The translations under genes were made by a program, and so were the position numbers. Positions 38,089 through 51,380 of a stretch of DNA of 64,000 nucleotides are shown here, in pieces. Source of the DNA: Sva-07 sp963752815. Its GTDB lineage: Bacteria > Actinomycetota > Acidimicrobiia > Acidimicrobiales > Ilumatobacteraceae. Under the pieces are notes generated by a model, which saw only the letters and a list, made by a program, of their open reading frames with translations, searched no databases and was not told where the DNA came from. Where the stretch lies: NCBI GenBank assembly GCA_963752815.1, contig CAVVZI010000001.1, positions 1 to 64,000 on the forward strand. The letters run 5' to 3'. How positions within the stretch are numbered: the first letter of the stretch is position 1; every line of letters starts with the position of its first letter.

Positions 38089-39450
38089 ATGTCACCGCTG
38101 TCCACCATCGTCAAGGCCTACGACATCAGAGGGACCGTGCCCGATGAGCTCAATGTCGAGATCGCACACGCGCTGGGCGTCGGGTTCGCAGTTTTCGTGA
38201 AGTCGGCCGGCGCCGACCGGGTGGTCGTCGCCCGCGACATGCGCCCGTCCGGCCCGAAGTTGCTGGCGGCGTTCTGCGACGGCCTGCTCGAACACGGTCT
38301 CGACGTCATCGATCTGGGGCTGGCCTCCACCGACCTGATGTACTTCGGCGCGGGCAGCCTCGACGCTCCCGGCGCGATGTTCACGGCCTCGCACAATCCG
38401 GCCGGGTACAACGGCATCAAACTCTGCTTGGCGGGCGCCCGTCCGGTCGGTGTCGACACCGGTCTCGCCGAGGTGCAGCGGGTTGCGCAGGACGTCCTCG
38501 ACGGGCGCGCCCCGCGGACGGCCGCCACGTGCGGCAAGCGCTCCGAGCAGGACCTGCTCAGCCGCTTCGCCGACCACGTGCTGAGCTTCGTCGATCCGGC
38601 CGACATCGGCGAGATGAAGGTCGTCGCCGACACCGCCAACGGCATGGGCGGCCTGGTCGTCCCGGCCGTCATGGAGCGGCTCCCGGGGGTGGAGCTCGAG
38701 GTGATGTACCCCGAACTCGACGGCACGTTCCCGAACCATCCTGCCGACCCGCTCCAGCCGGCGAACCAGCGCGACCTGCGGGCCCGCGTCGTCACGGGCG
38801 GCTTCGATCTCGGCCTGGCCTTCGACGGCGACGCCGACCGCGTCTTCGTCGTCGACGAACTCGGCCACGGCCTGAGCGGTTCCACCACGACGGCGTTGCT
38901 CGCCGGCGCCGTGCTGCGCACCCATCCCGGCGCCACGATCCTGCACAACCTCATCTGCTCGAAGGCGGTGCCCGAGGTGGTCGCCGAACGTGGGGGCATC
39001 CCGATCCGCACGAAGGTCGGTCACTCGTTCATCAAGCAGATCATGGCCGAGACCGGTGCCGTGTTCGGCGGCGAGCATTCGGCGCACTATTACTTCGCCC
39101 GCAACTACAACGCCGACAGCGGACTCATCGCGTCGTTGATGGTGATGGCCGAGGTGGGTCGGACCGCCCAGCCGTTGTCGATCGTGCGCAAGCCGTTCGA
39201 GCGCTATTCCGCGAGCGGCGAGATCAACACCCAGGTGGACGACGCCGCGGCGGTGATCGAACGGATCAGCGAGCGGTATGCCGGCGAGCAGCAGGATCGC
39301 CTCGACGGTCTCACGGTCGACTGCGGGAAGTGGTGGTTCAACCTCCGCCCGTCGAACACCGAGCCGCTGCTGCGTCTCAACCTCGAGGCGTCCGACCGCA
39401 GCGCCTGCGACGACCGCGTCGCGGAACTACTGTCGGCCATCACCGACTGA
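38089..39450 (+). CDS. manB: Phosphomannomutase / phosphoglucomutase
   Basis: A 453-aa alpha-D-phosphohexomutase interconverting mannose-6-phosphate and mannose-1-phosphate. All four family loops are present: AYDIRG (start), the phosphoserine loop MFTASHNPAGYNG, the metal loop AFDGDADRVFVVD and the sugar-specificity loop GGEHSAHYYF, plus the phosphate-binding loop RPSNTEPLLRLN at the end. It supplies the pyrophosphorylase at 19897 with mannose-1-phosphate. The ATG at 38089 is chosen from TAGCGT 10 nt upstream (38073-38078); GTG 38041, overlapping the previous stop, would add a 16-residue non-conserved extension. Confidence 0.93.
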   Translation: MSPLSTIVKAYDIRGTVPDELNVEIAHALGVGFAVFVKSAGADRVVVARDMRPSGPKLLAAFCDGLLEHGLDVIDLGLASTDLMYFGAGSLDAPGAMFTASHNPAGYNGIKLCLAGARPVGVDTGLAEVQRVAQDVLDGRAPRTAATCGKRSEQDLLSRFADHVLSFVDPADIGEMKVVADTANGMGGLVVPAVMERLPGVELEVMYPELDGTFPNHPADPLQPANQRDLRARVVTGGFDLGLAFDGDADRVFVVDELGHGLSGSTTTALLAGAVLRTHPGATILHNLICSKAVPEVVAERGGIPIRTKVGHSFIKQIMAETGAVFGGEHSAHYYFARNYNADSGLIASLMVMAEVGRTAQPLSIVRKPFERYSASGEINTQVDDAAAVIERISERYAGEQQDRLDGLTVDCGKWWFNLRPSNTEPLLRLNLEASDRSACDDRVAELLSAITD

Positions 39451-39481
39451 ACCATTCGATCGAAGCAGAGGAATACATCAC

Positions 39482-39721
39482 ATGGCGCTGGCGACCGAGT
39501 TGCTCGAAATCCTCGCGTGCCCCGACGACAAGGGCCCGCTGTACTACCTCGAGGGCGAGTCGGTCCTCTACAACCCGCGTCTGCGTCGCCGCTACGACAT
39601 CCGCGACGACATCCCGGTGATGTTGATCGACGAGTCGACGATCGTCGACGATGCCGAGCACGAGCGGCTGATGGCCATCGTCGAGCGCGAGTCGATCGAG
39701 CCGACGTTCGACGCCGGCTGA
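39482..39721 (+). CDS. Trm112-like small protein
   Basis: A 79-aa member of the Trm112/YcaR family. The N-terminal phrase LLEILACPDDKGPLYYLEGESVLYN and RRYDIRDDIPVMLIDEST match the family's zinc-ribbon-like fold, but only one Cys (ACPDD) is present, so zinc is not expected. In actinobacteria this gene commonly follows phosphomannomutase, as here (31 nt apart). The eukaryotic relative activates methyltransferases; the bacterial role is uncertain. An AGAGGA sequence upstream may act as the ribosome-binding site. Confidence 0.85.
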   Translation: MALATELLEILACPDDKGPLYYLEGESVLYNPRLRRRYDIRDDIPVMLIDESTIVDDAEHERLMAIVERESIEPTFDAG

Positions 39722-39758
39722 TGCCCGCGTACATGACGGTTCGATTACGGTTCCGTCG

Positions 39759-41193
39759 ATGACCTCGTTCCGATCGCTCCGTAGCGTTGCCGCGCTCGCC
39801 GCATTGTGCGCGAGCGCGCTGGTCGCGGTCGGTGCCGCCGGCGGCACACCGATCGCGTCGGCGCAGGTAACGAGCCTGGCGTCGGGTGGCGAGTACCACC
39901 CGGTCACGCCGACGCGCATCTTCGACACGCGCGGTGCCGGGATCAACGACACCGCGCCGCTCGGTCCCAAGCCGGCGAACGCCGCCGGCCAGACGTTCAC
40001 GTTCGATGCCCTCGGCCAGGGCGGGATTCCCGCCGAGGTCGCCGGTGCGAACCGGGACGTGCTCGCCGTCGTGTTGAACATCACCGTCGACAACCCGTCG
40101 CGGGCCGGCTACCTGTCGATCGCTCCTGCCGGATCCGCCGCCGGCACGTCGTCGCTCGTCAACTTCAATGCCGGCGAGAACGTGCCCAACCTCGCCGTCG
40201 TCGGCGCCGGCACGAACGGAGCCGTTTCGGTGACGCTCGTGATGCCCGAGGGCGCCGGCAACGCGAACGTGCTCGTCGACGTGTTCGGCTGGGTCTCCAA
40301 GAGCGACTATCCCGACACCGACGACAGCGGCGCCCGGTTCCAGCCGGTCGGTCCCGGCCGCATCCTCGACACCCGTTCCGGCCCCGTTCCCGCCGGCTGG
40401 GCCGGCGGGCACACCGCTCGGTCCCGACGGGCGGCTGACGCTGCCGATCCGCGGCGCCGACGCCGTGCTGCCGGCCGTCACCGACATCGTGCCGAACGAC
40501 CCGAACGTCACCGGCGTGATGGTCAACATCACCGCCGTGGCCCAGACGCTGAACACGTTCGTGTCCGCCACACCCGGCGACGTTCCCGGCGGCACGCTGC
40601 CCACCACGTCGAACACGAACCTGTCGCGCGGCCAGGTGAAGGCCAACATGGCGATCGTGCCGGTCGGCGCCGACGGCAACATCCGGCTCTACAACGCCTA
40701 CGGCAACACCCATCTGATCGTCGACGTGTTGGGCTACCTGTACAAGGGCGCCGACGCCGCCACGACCACCGGCCGCGTCGTGCCGCTCGATGCCCCGTTC
40801 CGCGTGTTCGACACCCGCCAGCCGGAATTCGGTGCCGCCCCGCTCGGCTTCGCCACGAGCGAGAGCTGGAGCTTCGCCGACTTCACCGATTCGGTGAAGC
40901 TCGGTGGTGTACCGCTCGGCGCGCAGACCGCGTTCATCGGCAACCTCACGGGCACCGGCCTCACGCGGCTGCCGGGCTTCAGCCAGCCGGTCACCACGTA
41001 CATGACGATGTATCCGGGCGGCGCCGTGAAGCCCGAGAGCTCGAACATCAACCTGGTCGAGGGCCAATCGGTGCCGAACATGTCGCTGCTGCGCTACGGC
41101 ACGGCCGGTACCGACGACAACGTGATCAACGCGTACAACTTCAACGGGTCGGTGCACTACCTGCTCGACGTGTACGCCGTCGTACTGGCTTAG
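39759..41193 (+). pseudogene. Secreted three-repeat beta protein, frameshifted
   Basis: About 477 aa when corrected. A signal peptide (SLRSVAALAALCASALVAVGAAGG) is followed by three repeats of about 140 residues. Each repeat opens with RIFDTR or RILDTR and a '(A/P)PLG' phrase and closes with VDVFGWV, VDVLGYLY or LDVYAVVLA. Such repeats are common in exported surface proteins of actinobacteria, often in multicopy families; they are probably beta-propeller or beta-sandwich adhesins, but the role is unknown. The frame breaks in a GGG run at 40407-40409 (one extra G), inside the second repeat. ATG 39759 has TACGGT 7 nt upstream. Confidence 0.82.
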
Positions 41194-41221
41194 TTAGCTC
41201 GCTTGCGCCGTTGTGCGCCGG

Positions 41222-41333
41222 TAGGATTCGCGCCACCGAATCGCCGGGCTGATTCGATCGGTGCCTGAAGGCCCCTGCCCGGTTCGTCCATCGAACCAGT
41301 TGCGCGCCCACGCGCCATCTTGAAGGGGAACCC
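41222..41333 (+). promoter_or_regulatory. Promoter and structured 5' leader of ahcY
   Basis: TAGGAT (41222-41227) is a likely -10, giving an RNA leader of about 100 nt, in contrast to the leaderless neighbours. It can fold: CCGGGC (41244-41249) pairs with GCCCGG (41277-41282), GGTTCG with CGAACC about 41281-41297, and GCGCG with CGCGC about 41302-41315. A Shine-Dalgarno (GAAGGGGA) ends the leader before ATG 41334. A metabolite-sensing RNA, for instance for S-adenosylhomocysteine, is a candidate, but I do not recognise the known consensus. Confidence 0.45.
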
Positions 41334-42832
<1,499 letters not shown>

Positions 42833-42838
42833 CTCCGT

Positions 42839-42883
42839 TCTCGTGAACTTCTTGCGGCGTATGTGCGCAAGAAGTTCACGAGA
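42839..42883. terminator. Perfect 18-bp hairpin between convergent ahcY and a membrane protein gene
   Basis: Arms TCTCGTGAACTTCTTGCG (42839-42856) and its exact complement (42866-42883) with a 9-nt loop. It starts 6 nt after the ahcY stop and ends directly at the stop of the convergent gene (42884). It is a likely two-way terminator, without a U-tract. The sequence is unlike the other palindrome families. Confidence 0.85.
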
Positions 42884-43522
42884 TCACCGGGCGGTCGGGG
42901 CGTCGATGCTCGTCGCGACCGGACGTTCGCGGATGCTCAGCCGCGGCAGGAAGATCTGCACCATCGGGCCGATGCCGAGCGCGAACACGGCGGTACCGAT
43001 CCCGATCGATCCACCGAGGGCGACACCCGCCAGGAGCACGAGCAGTTCGATGCCCGTGCGCGCCACGTGGATCGACACGCCGTGTCGCCCGAGCCCGGTC
43101 ATGAGGCCGTCGCGCGGGCCGGGGCCCAGGCCGGCGCCGATGTACAGCCCTGAGCCGGCACCGATCACGACAACCCCGGCGAGCATCATCGCCACCCTGG
43201 GCACGAGCAACTCGGGCTCGGGAAGGATCGGCAGGAAGACGTCGACGAACAGGCCGATCGCGAACGCGTTCAGGATCGTGCCGAGGCCTGGCGACTCGCC
43301 GAGCGGGATCCACAGGAGCAGCAGGAGCACTCCGGTGATGATGATCACGGTGCCGACGGGAATTCCGGTGAGCTCGCTCACGCCGGTGTGGAAGACGTCC
43401 CAGGGCGCCGCACCCAGGTCGGCATCGATCAGCAGAGCGATGCCGAGCCCGAACATGGCCAGCCCGGCCATGCAGCGTGCGATTCGCTCGAACGCGCGGT
43501 CTTGGGGGATGAACCGGTGCAC
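42884..43522 (-). CDS. YczE/YitT-like five-helix membrane protein
   Basis: A 212-aa integral membrane protein with about five helices (MAGLAMFGLGIALLIDADLG, VGTVIIITGVLLLLLWIPL, LNAFAIGLFVDVFLPIL, RVAMMLAGVVVIGAGSGLYIG and a last pair). DADLGAAPWDVFHTGVSE and AGLGPGPRDGLMTGL are the repeated family phrases of YczE-like proteins. A role in transport or in membrane support of synthetases has been proposed for relatives, but the function is open. GTG 43522 has TACCGT 6 nt upstream (43529-43534); the frame continues to 43669 but that part is the intergenic repeat region. Confidence 0.8.
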   Translation of the reverse strand: MHRFIPQDRAFERIARCMAGLAMFGLGIALLIDADLGAAPWDVFHTGVSELTGIPVGTVIIITGVLLLLLWIPLGESPGLGTILNAFAIGLFVDVFLPILPEPELLVPRVAMMLAGVVVIGAGSGLYIGAGLGPGPRDGLMTGLGRHGVSIHVARTGIELLVLLAGVALGGSIGIGTAVFALGIGPMVQIFLPRLSIRERPVATSIDAPTAR

Positions 43523-43568
43523 GCCTGCACGGTAACGACCCCGCAGCGCACGCCGTCCGACATTTTGC

Positions 43569-43674
43569 GGCAGACACTCTGACCGCGGGCAGGCCGATCG
43601 ACTGCCACAAACGATGCGGCGAAGTCTGTGGCAGACACTCTGACCGCGGGTCGGCCGATCGACTGCCACATACG
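43569..43674. repeat. Tandem pair of 45-bp palindromic repeats
   Basis: Two direct copies (43569-43613 and 43630-43674), 61 bp apart, differ at about three of 45 positions. Each contains GGCAGACACTCTGACCGCGGG and ends in ACTGCCACA. Within the second, TGTGGCAG (43627-43634) pairs with CTGCCACA (43663-43670), and GACCGCGGGTC forms a nested inverted repeat. It lies in the divergent gap between the membrane protein gene and comF, so it could affect either promoter. Confidence 0.8.
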
Positions 43675-43717
43675 GGGCGCCGGCACGAGCCGGTCGAGAG
43701 TGTCAGACCCCTTCGTC

Positions 43718-44350
43718 ATGATCGATCACATGCTGCTCATGACACGTTGTGCCGGATGTGATGCCCCGGGTGCACCGGTGTGCACCACCTGCCGATTCGC
43801 CCTCGTCGGGCGAACACCCCGACCGCAGCCCCACGGCGTCCATGCCGCCGTGCCGTTCACCGGCCGGGCCCGCGACGTGGTCCTCGGCCTGAAGTACCGC
43901 AACCGGCGTCGCGTCGGCCGGCACCTCGCCGGACTCGTCGTGAACCAGATCGTCGAACGTGGCGATCACCGGCGGATCGACGTGGTCACGTGGGCACCGA
44001 CCAGCGCCGCTCGCCGCCGCGAGCGTGGCTTCGACCAGGGCGAAGTGTTGGCCCGCCACATCGGGGCCCAGCTCGGCGTGCCCGTGCGCCGGCTGCTCGA
44101 TCGCACGTCGTCGGACGGCCCGCAGACCGGCCGGACCCGTCGGGAGCGACTCGCCAGCTCGCTGTTCCGGGCCCGACCCGACGTCCGCGACATGTCGGTG
44201 CTGGTGGTCGACGACGTCGTCACCACCGGCGCCACCATGACGCATGCTGCGCACGCCCTTGCAGCGGCGGGCGCGGCCGAGGTGTTGCTGTACGCCGTGG
44301 CGTCCACACCGGCCGCGGTCGGTCGGCGCGGGCTCGCGGCGGTCGCATGA
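43718..44350 (+). CDS. ComF-family phosphoribosyltransferase-like protein
   Basis: A 210-aa ComF/GntX-like protein. An N-terminal zinc finger (CAGCDAPGAPVCTTCR) is followed by PFTGRARDVVLGLKYRNRR, WAPTSAARRRERGFDQGEVLAR and the PRPP-binding motif VLVVDDVVTTGATM. The family is linked to DNA uptake in competent bacteria, although many non-competent species carry it. The ATG at 43718 is chosen because the longer frame starts within the tandem repeat. No other competence gene is nearby. The next gene, secA, starts 69 nt downstream. Confidence 0.88.
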   Translation: MIDHMLLMTRCAGCDAPGAPVCTTCRFALVGRTPRPQPHGVHAAVPFTGRARDVVLGLKYRNRRRVGRHLAGLVVNQIVERGDHRRIDVVTWAPTSAARRRERGFDQGEVLARHIGAQLGVPVRRLLDRTSSDGPQTGRTRRERLASSLFRARPDVRDMSVLVVDDVVTTGATMTHAAHALAAAGAAEVLLYAVASTPAAVGRRGLAAVA

Positions 44351-44403
44351 TCGAGGAGACACGACGGCCGCCCCGCCGATCACCGCCGAGAAGTGCCTGC
44401 CGA

Positions 44404-44409
44404 TAGGCT
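44404..44409 (+). promoter_or_regulatory. Putative -10 box of secA
   Basis: TAGGCT, 10 nt before ATG 44420. It supports that start over the upstream frame (44393) and indicates a leaderless or near-leaderless secA mRNA. Confidence 0.45.
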
Positions 44410-44419
44410 CGATCGCTGC

Positions 44420-47222
<2,803 letters not shown>

Positions 47223-47249
47223 ACGGCGCGGCCGCGGCGCCCATCGATC

Positions 47250-48359
47250 ATGCGTGACTTCACCCAGGACATCCGCGACGTGCAGCGCCGCGTCGACGAA
47301 GCGGCGAGCTATCTGGCGATCGGCGAGAACCGCGAACGGCTCGCCGTGCTCGAGGCCGAGGTTGCCGAACCCGGGCTGTGGGACGACCAGGAGCGGGCGA
47401 AGAAGCTCAACACGGAATACGCCAATGTCCGCGACGACCTGACGACGTTCGACGATCTGACCGAACGGGTCGGCGAGGTCGAGGTGCTGCACGAGCTCGC
47501 TCGCGAGGAGGATGACGAATCGCAGGAGCCGGACATTGCCGACGCGATCGCCGGGATCCGCACCACGCTCGACCAGCTCGAGTTGCGCAGCCTGTTCACG
47601 GGCGAGCACGACGACAGCGACTGCATCGTGCAGATCAACGCGAAGGACGGCGGCGTCGACGCCCAGGACTTCGCCGAGATGCTGCTGCGGATGTACGAGC
47701 GCTGGTGTGAACGCCGCGGCTTCACCATCAGTCTCAACTACGTGTCCGAAGGGGCCGAGGCCGGCATCATGTCGGCCGAGGTCACCATCACCGGCCGCTA
47801 CGCCTACGGTCTGATGACCGCCGAGCGGGGCACGCACCGGCTCGTGCGGATCAGCCCGTTCGACAACCAGGGACGTCGTCAGACGTCGTTCGCCGCCGTG
47901 CAGGTGTGGCCGTTGCTCGACGACGTCGACGTCGAGATCGACGACTCCGACATCCGCATGGAGGTGTTCCGGGCGTCGGGCGCCGGTGGCCAGCACATCA
48001 ACAAGACGTCGTCGGCGGTGCGGTTGATCCACGAGCCGACCGGCCTGATCGCCAGTTCGCAGGAGGAGCGCAGCCAGCTCCAGAACCGTGAGCGGGCGAT
48101 GGGGCGCCTCACGGCGATGATCGCGGCGAAGGCCGAGGAAGACCGCGCCGCCGAACTCGATTCGATCGCCGGCCGGCAGGCGCAGGTCGGCTGGGGGAGC
48201 CAGATCCGCAGCTACGTGCTGCAGCCGTATCAGATGGTGAAGGATCTGCGCACCGAGGTCGAGACGAGCAACGTGCAAGGCGTGCTCGACGGCGACATCG
48301 ACGAACTCGTCGAGGGCTACCTCCGCTGGCGGAGAGAGAACGCCGAATCGTCCGTGTGA
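47250..48359 (+). CDS. prfB: Peptide chain release factor 2
   Basis: A 369-aa class I release factor recognising UGA and UAA. The catalytic GGQ lies in ASGAGGQHINKTSSAVRL, and the codon-recognition tripeptide region (SPFDNQGRRQTSF) is typical of RF2. There is no internal in-frame stop or programmed +1 shift of the E. coli type; the frame is continuous. The gene follows secA closely and precedes ftsEX, an arrangement common in bacteria. Start ATG 47250 agrees with the usual N-terminal length. Confidence 0.95.
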   Translation: MRDFTQDIRDVQRRVDEAASYLAIGENRERLAVLEAEVAEPGLWDDQERAKKLNTEYANVRDDLTTFDDLTERVGEVEVLHELAREEDDESQEPDIADAIAGIRTTLDQLELRSLFTGEHDDSDCIVQINAKDGGVDAQDFAEMLLRMYERWCERRGFTISLNYVSEGAEAGIMSAEVTITGRYAYGLMTAERGTHRLVRISPFDNQGRRQTSFAAVQVWPLLDDVDVEIDDSDIRMEVFRASGAGGQHINKTSSAVRLIHEPTGLIASSQEERSQLQNRERAMGRLTAMIAAKAEEDRAAELDSIAGRQAQVGWGSQIRSYVLQPYQMVKDLRTEVETSNVQGVLDGDIDELVEGYLRWRRENAESSV

Positions 48360-48370
48360 CGACGGTCATT

Positions 48371-48388
48371 CGTCACCCGAGGGTGACG
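48371..48388. promoter_or_regulatory. Perfect palindrome upstream of ftsE
   Basis: CGTCACCC (48371-48378) and GGGTGACG (48381-48388) are exact complements separated by two bases. It lies 12 nt after the prfB stop and 23 nt before a likely -10 (TACCCT, 48411-48416). It could be a short terminator for prfB or an operator for ftsEX. Confidence 0.5.
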
Positions 48389-48441
48389 TTCGGTCAACAG
48401 GGCTGGGCGATACCCTGCATGAGCCTTTCGGCGGTGTCCCC

Positions 48442-49119
<678 letters not shown>

Positions 49120-49131
49120 GCTGATCGAACC

Positions 49132-50034
49132 ATGTGGTCCCGCCTCCGGTACACCCTGCGCGAAACGTTCGACAGTTTCCGCCGCAACGCCACCCTCACG
49201 GTGGCTGCGATCATCACTGCCGCGATCTCGCTGCTCGGGGTGGGGCTCACCCTCCTCAGCCAGCACGCCTTCGACAACCTCCTGTCCCGTTGGGAGGGTG
49301 GTGTCGAGATGATCGTCTTCATGCGGCCGACCGCCACCGACGACCAGAAGGCGATCGTCGAACAGGCGCTCAAGGATCAGGATCAGTTCATCGAGAGCTA
49401 CACCTACTGCGACGCGACGTGTTCGCTCGCCGAGGCCGATCGCGTGCTCGCCGGCGAACCAGGCGTTCGTGACCTGCTCGACGAGAGCAACATCACCACC
49501 CAGTTCAAGGCGGTGCCGACCGAGGGCACCGACGTCGAGCTGCTCAGACAGCTGTCGACCGCGTTCGAGGAACTACCGAGCGTGTTCGAGGTGAAGTTCG
49601 CCGAGGACCAGATCAGCCTGATCTCCCAGCTCCAGAGTTTCTTCGGGTTCCGCCTGCTGTTGCTGTCGGGCTTCCTGCTGTTCGCCGCGGTGCTACTGAT
49701 CTGGAACACGATCCGAACGGCGATCTTCGCCCGTCGGCGGGAGATCGAGGTGATGAAACTCGTCGGCGCGACCGACTGGTTCATCCGCATCCCGTTCATG
49801 CTCGAGGGCCTGCTCCACGGCATCATTGGCGGAGCTGTCGCCAGTGTCGGGTTGTGGGCTTGGAACAGCCAGTGGACGAGCGGCGTGAAGGACTTCCCGC
49901 CGAACAGTGGGTTCGCCGCGTTGGTCGTCGTCGACGGCTACGACAAGACGGTGATGCTGATCATGATCGCCATCGGTGCCCTCGCCGGCGCGATCGGATC
50001 GGGTATCGCCGCCTCCCGCTTCTTGGATATCTAG
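49132..50034 (+). CDS. ftsX: Cell-division membrane protein FtsX
   Basis: A 300-aa permease-like partner of FtsE. The N-terminal cytoplasmic start MWSRLRYTLRETFDSFRRN leads to helix 1 (LTVAAIITAAISLLGVGLTL), a large external loop (about 45-185, with two Cys in YCDATC, possibly a disulfide), then helices 2-4 (LLLSGFLLFAAVLLIW, FMLEGLLHGIIGGAVASVGLW, VMLIMIAIGALAGAIGSGI). The conserved cytoplasmic loop RRREIEVMKLVGATDWFIR is present. The external loop contacts wall hydrolases in other bacteria; none is encoded next to it. Confidence 0.95.
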   Translation: MWSRLRYTLRETFDSFRRNATLTVAAIITAAISLLGVGLTLLSQHAFDNLLSRWEGGVEMIVFMRPTATDDQKAIVEQALKDQDQFIESYTYCDATCSLAEADRVLAGEPGVRDLLDESNITTQFKAVPTEGTDVELLRQLSTAFEELPSVFEVKFAEDQISLISQLQSFFGFRLLLLSGFLLFAAVLLIWNTIRTAIFARRREIEVMKLVGATDWFIRIPFMLEGLLHGIIGGAVASVGLWAWNSQWTSGVKDFPPNSGFAALVVVDGYDKTVMLIMIAIGALAGAIGSGIAASRFLDI

Positions 50035-50080
50035 CGGGGCCGCTTCTCCCTGCGTCGGGTCCGATCGTTACGTTCCTTCA

Positions 50081-50941
50081 ATGGAATACACCCAGATCTT
50101 GTACGACGTCGAGGACAACATCGCGACGATCACGTTGAATCGTCCCGACCGGATGAACGCGTTCACCGGGACGATGATGTACGAGTTGGTCGACGCGTTC
50201 GATCAGATCGATGCGGACGACGACGTCCGCGCCGTCATCATGACGGGCGCGGGGCGGGGGTTCTGTGCCGGCGCCGACCTCGGCGGGGGAGGCGAAACGT
50301 TCGCCCGTGGAGGCAGCGACATCCAGACGCCCCAGGGAGTGCCGCGCGACGGTGGCGGAATCGTCAGCCTGCGCATCTTCGAGTGCACCAAGCCGGTGAT
50401 CGGGGCGATCAACGGAGCCGCGGTCGGCGTCGGCGTCACGATGACCCTGCCGATGGACATCCGGCTGGCGAGCGATCAGGCCAAGTTCGGTTTCGTGTTC
50501 GCCCGCCGCGGGATCGTGCCCGAGGCGTGCTCGTCGTGGTTCCTCCCACGGGTGGTCGGCATCAGCCGCGCCGCCGAGTGGTGCTACAGCGGCCGCGTCT
50601 TCCCCGCTGACGAGGCGCTGGCGGGCGGGCTGGTGCGCAGCGTGCACCCCGCCGACGAACTGCTGGGTGTCGCCAATGGCATCGCCCGCGAGATCGCCGA
50701 CAACACCGCGCCCGTCTCGGTCGCGCTCACGCGGCAGATGTTGTGGCGGATGCTGGGCGCCTCGCACCCGATGGAGGCCCACCGCGTGGACTCGCGCGGC
50801 ATCCAGAGTCGCGGAGCGAGCGACGACGCCCGCGAGGGTGTCGACAGCTTCCTCGAGAAGCGACCGGCGGTGTACCCGGTCAAGGTCAGCGACGGGTTGC
50901 CGGACATCTTCCCCGACTACACGGAGCCCACATTCCACTGA
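50081..50941 (+). CDS. Enoyl-CoA hydratase/isomerase-family protein
   Basis: A 286-aa crotonase-fold protein. ITLNRPDRMNAFTGTMMYEL, VIMTGAGRGFCAGADLGG (first oxyanion-hole segment) and ALINGAAVGVGVTMTLPMDIRLAS-like GAINGAAVGVGVT are typical; the usual catalytic Glu position lies in ARRGIVPEACSSWFLP. It probably hydrates an enoyl-CoA in fatty-acid breakdown, but the family also includes other CoA-thioester reactions. The ATG at 50081 has TACGTT 6 nt upstream (50069-50074). It is monocistronic in appearance. Confidence 0.88.
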   Translation: MEYTQILYDVEDNIATITLNRPDRMNAFTGTMMYELVDAFDQIDADDDVRAVIMTGAGRGFCAGADLGGGGETFARGGSDIQTPQGVPRDGGGIVSLRIFECTKPVIGAINGAAVGVGVTMTLPMDIRLASDQAKFGFVFARRGIVPEACSSWFLPRVVGISRAAEWCYSGRVFPADEALAGGLVRSVHPADELLGVANGIAREIADNTAPVSVALTRQMLWRMLGASHPMEAHRVDSRGIQSRGASDDAREGVDSFLEKRPAVYPVKVSDGLPDIFPDYTEPTFH

Positions 50942-51068
50942 ATCTGCGTGACAGCTGGTTCCCACAGCGGTCCATCAAATGTTACGATTCGGTGACGGAC
51001 GGGTAGACGTTCCTCGACACATTCCAGCACCCCAACCCACCAGCGGCGGGCGGAGAATCGAGCGAGTC

Positions 51069-51380
51069 ATGACCATCCAGTACCGAGGCCACAGCGTCAT
51101 CGACCAGGACCGGCACATGATCGGAACGATCGACGACGTGCTGTACGACGCTGAAGGATCGCCGACCTGGGCGATCGTCGACGTCGGCCTGCTGCGAGCG
51201 TCGCACTTCGTGCCGATCGAGGTCGGCTACACGGCGGACGACGGCGCCTTCGTCGTGCCGTTCGACAAGCAGACGGTGACGTCGGCTCCCAAGGCCGACC
51301 GGTCACACACGATCGACCCGGCGACCGAGACCGAACTGCGTCAGTACTACGGAATCAGAGACGAGCACGGCGCGAACTGA
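51069..51380 (+). CDS. PRC-barrel-like small protein
   Basis: A 103-aa protein. HSVIDQDRHMIGTIDDVLYDAEGSPTWAIVDVGLL followed by SHFVPIEV matches a PRC-barrel beta domain, which appears in RimM and in photosynthetic reaction-centre H subunits and in many stress-linked actinobacterial proteins. The C-terminus (ETELRQYYGI) also recurs in such proteins. The exact role is unknown. ATG 51069 is chosen; a possible -10 (TACGAT, 50983-50988) would leave an 80-nt leader. Confidence 0.72.
   Translation: MTIQYRGHSVIDQDRHMIGTIDDVLYDAEGSPTWAIVDVGLLRASHFVPIEVGYTADDGAFVVPFDKQTVTSAPKADRSHTIDPATETELRQYYGIRDEHGAN

Noticed and set aside
43569..43674. CRISPR array
   Set aside because: Only two units with a 16-bp gap, internally palindromic, and no cas genes.
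47250..48359. Programmed +1 frameshift in prfB
   Set aside because: The reading frame is continuous without the internal UGA seen in E. coli.
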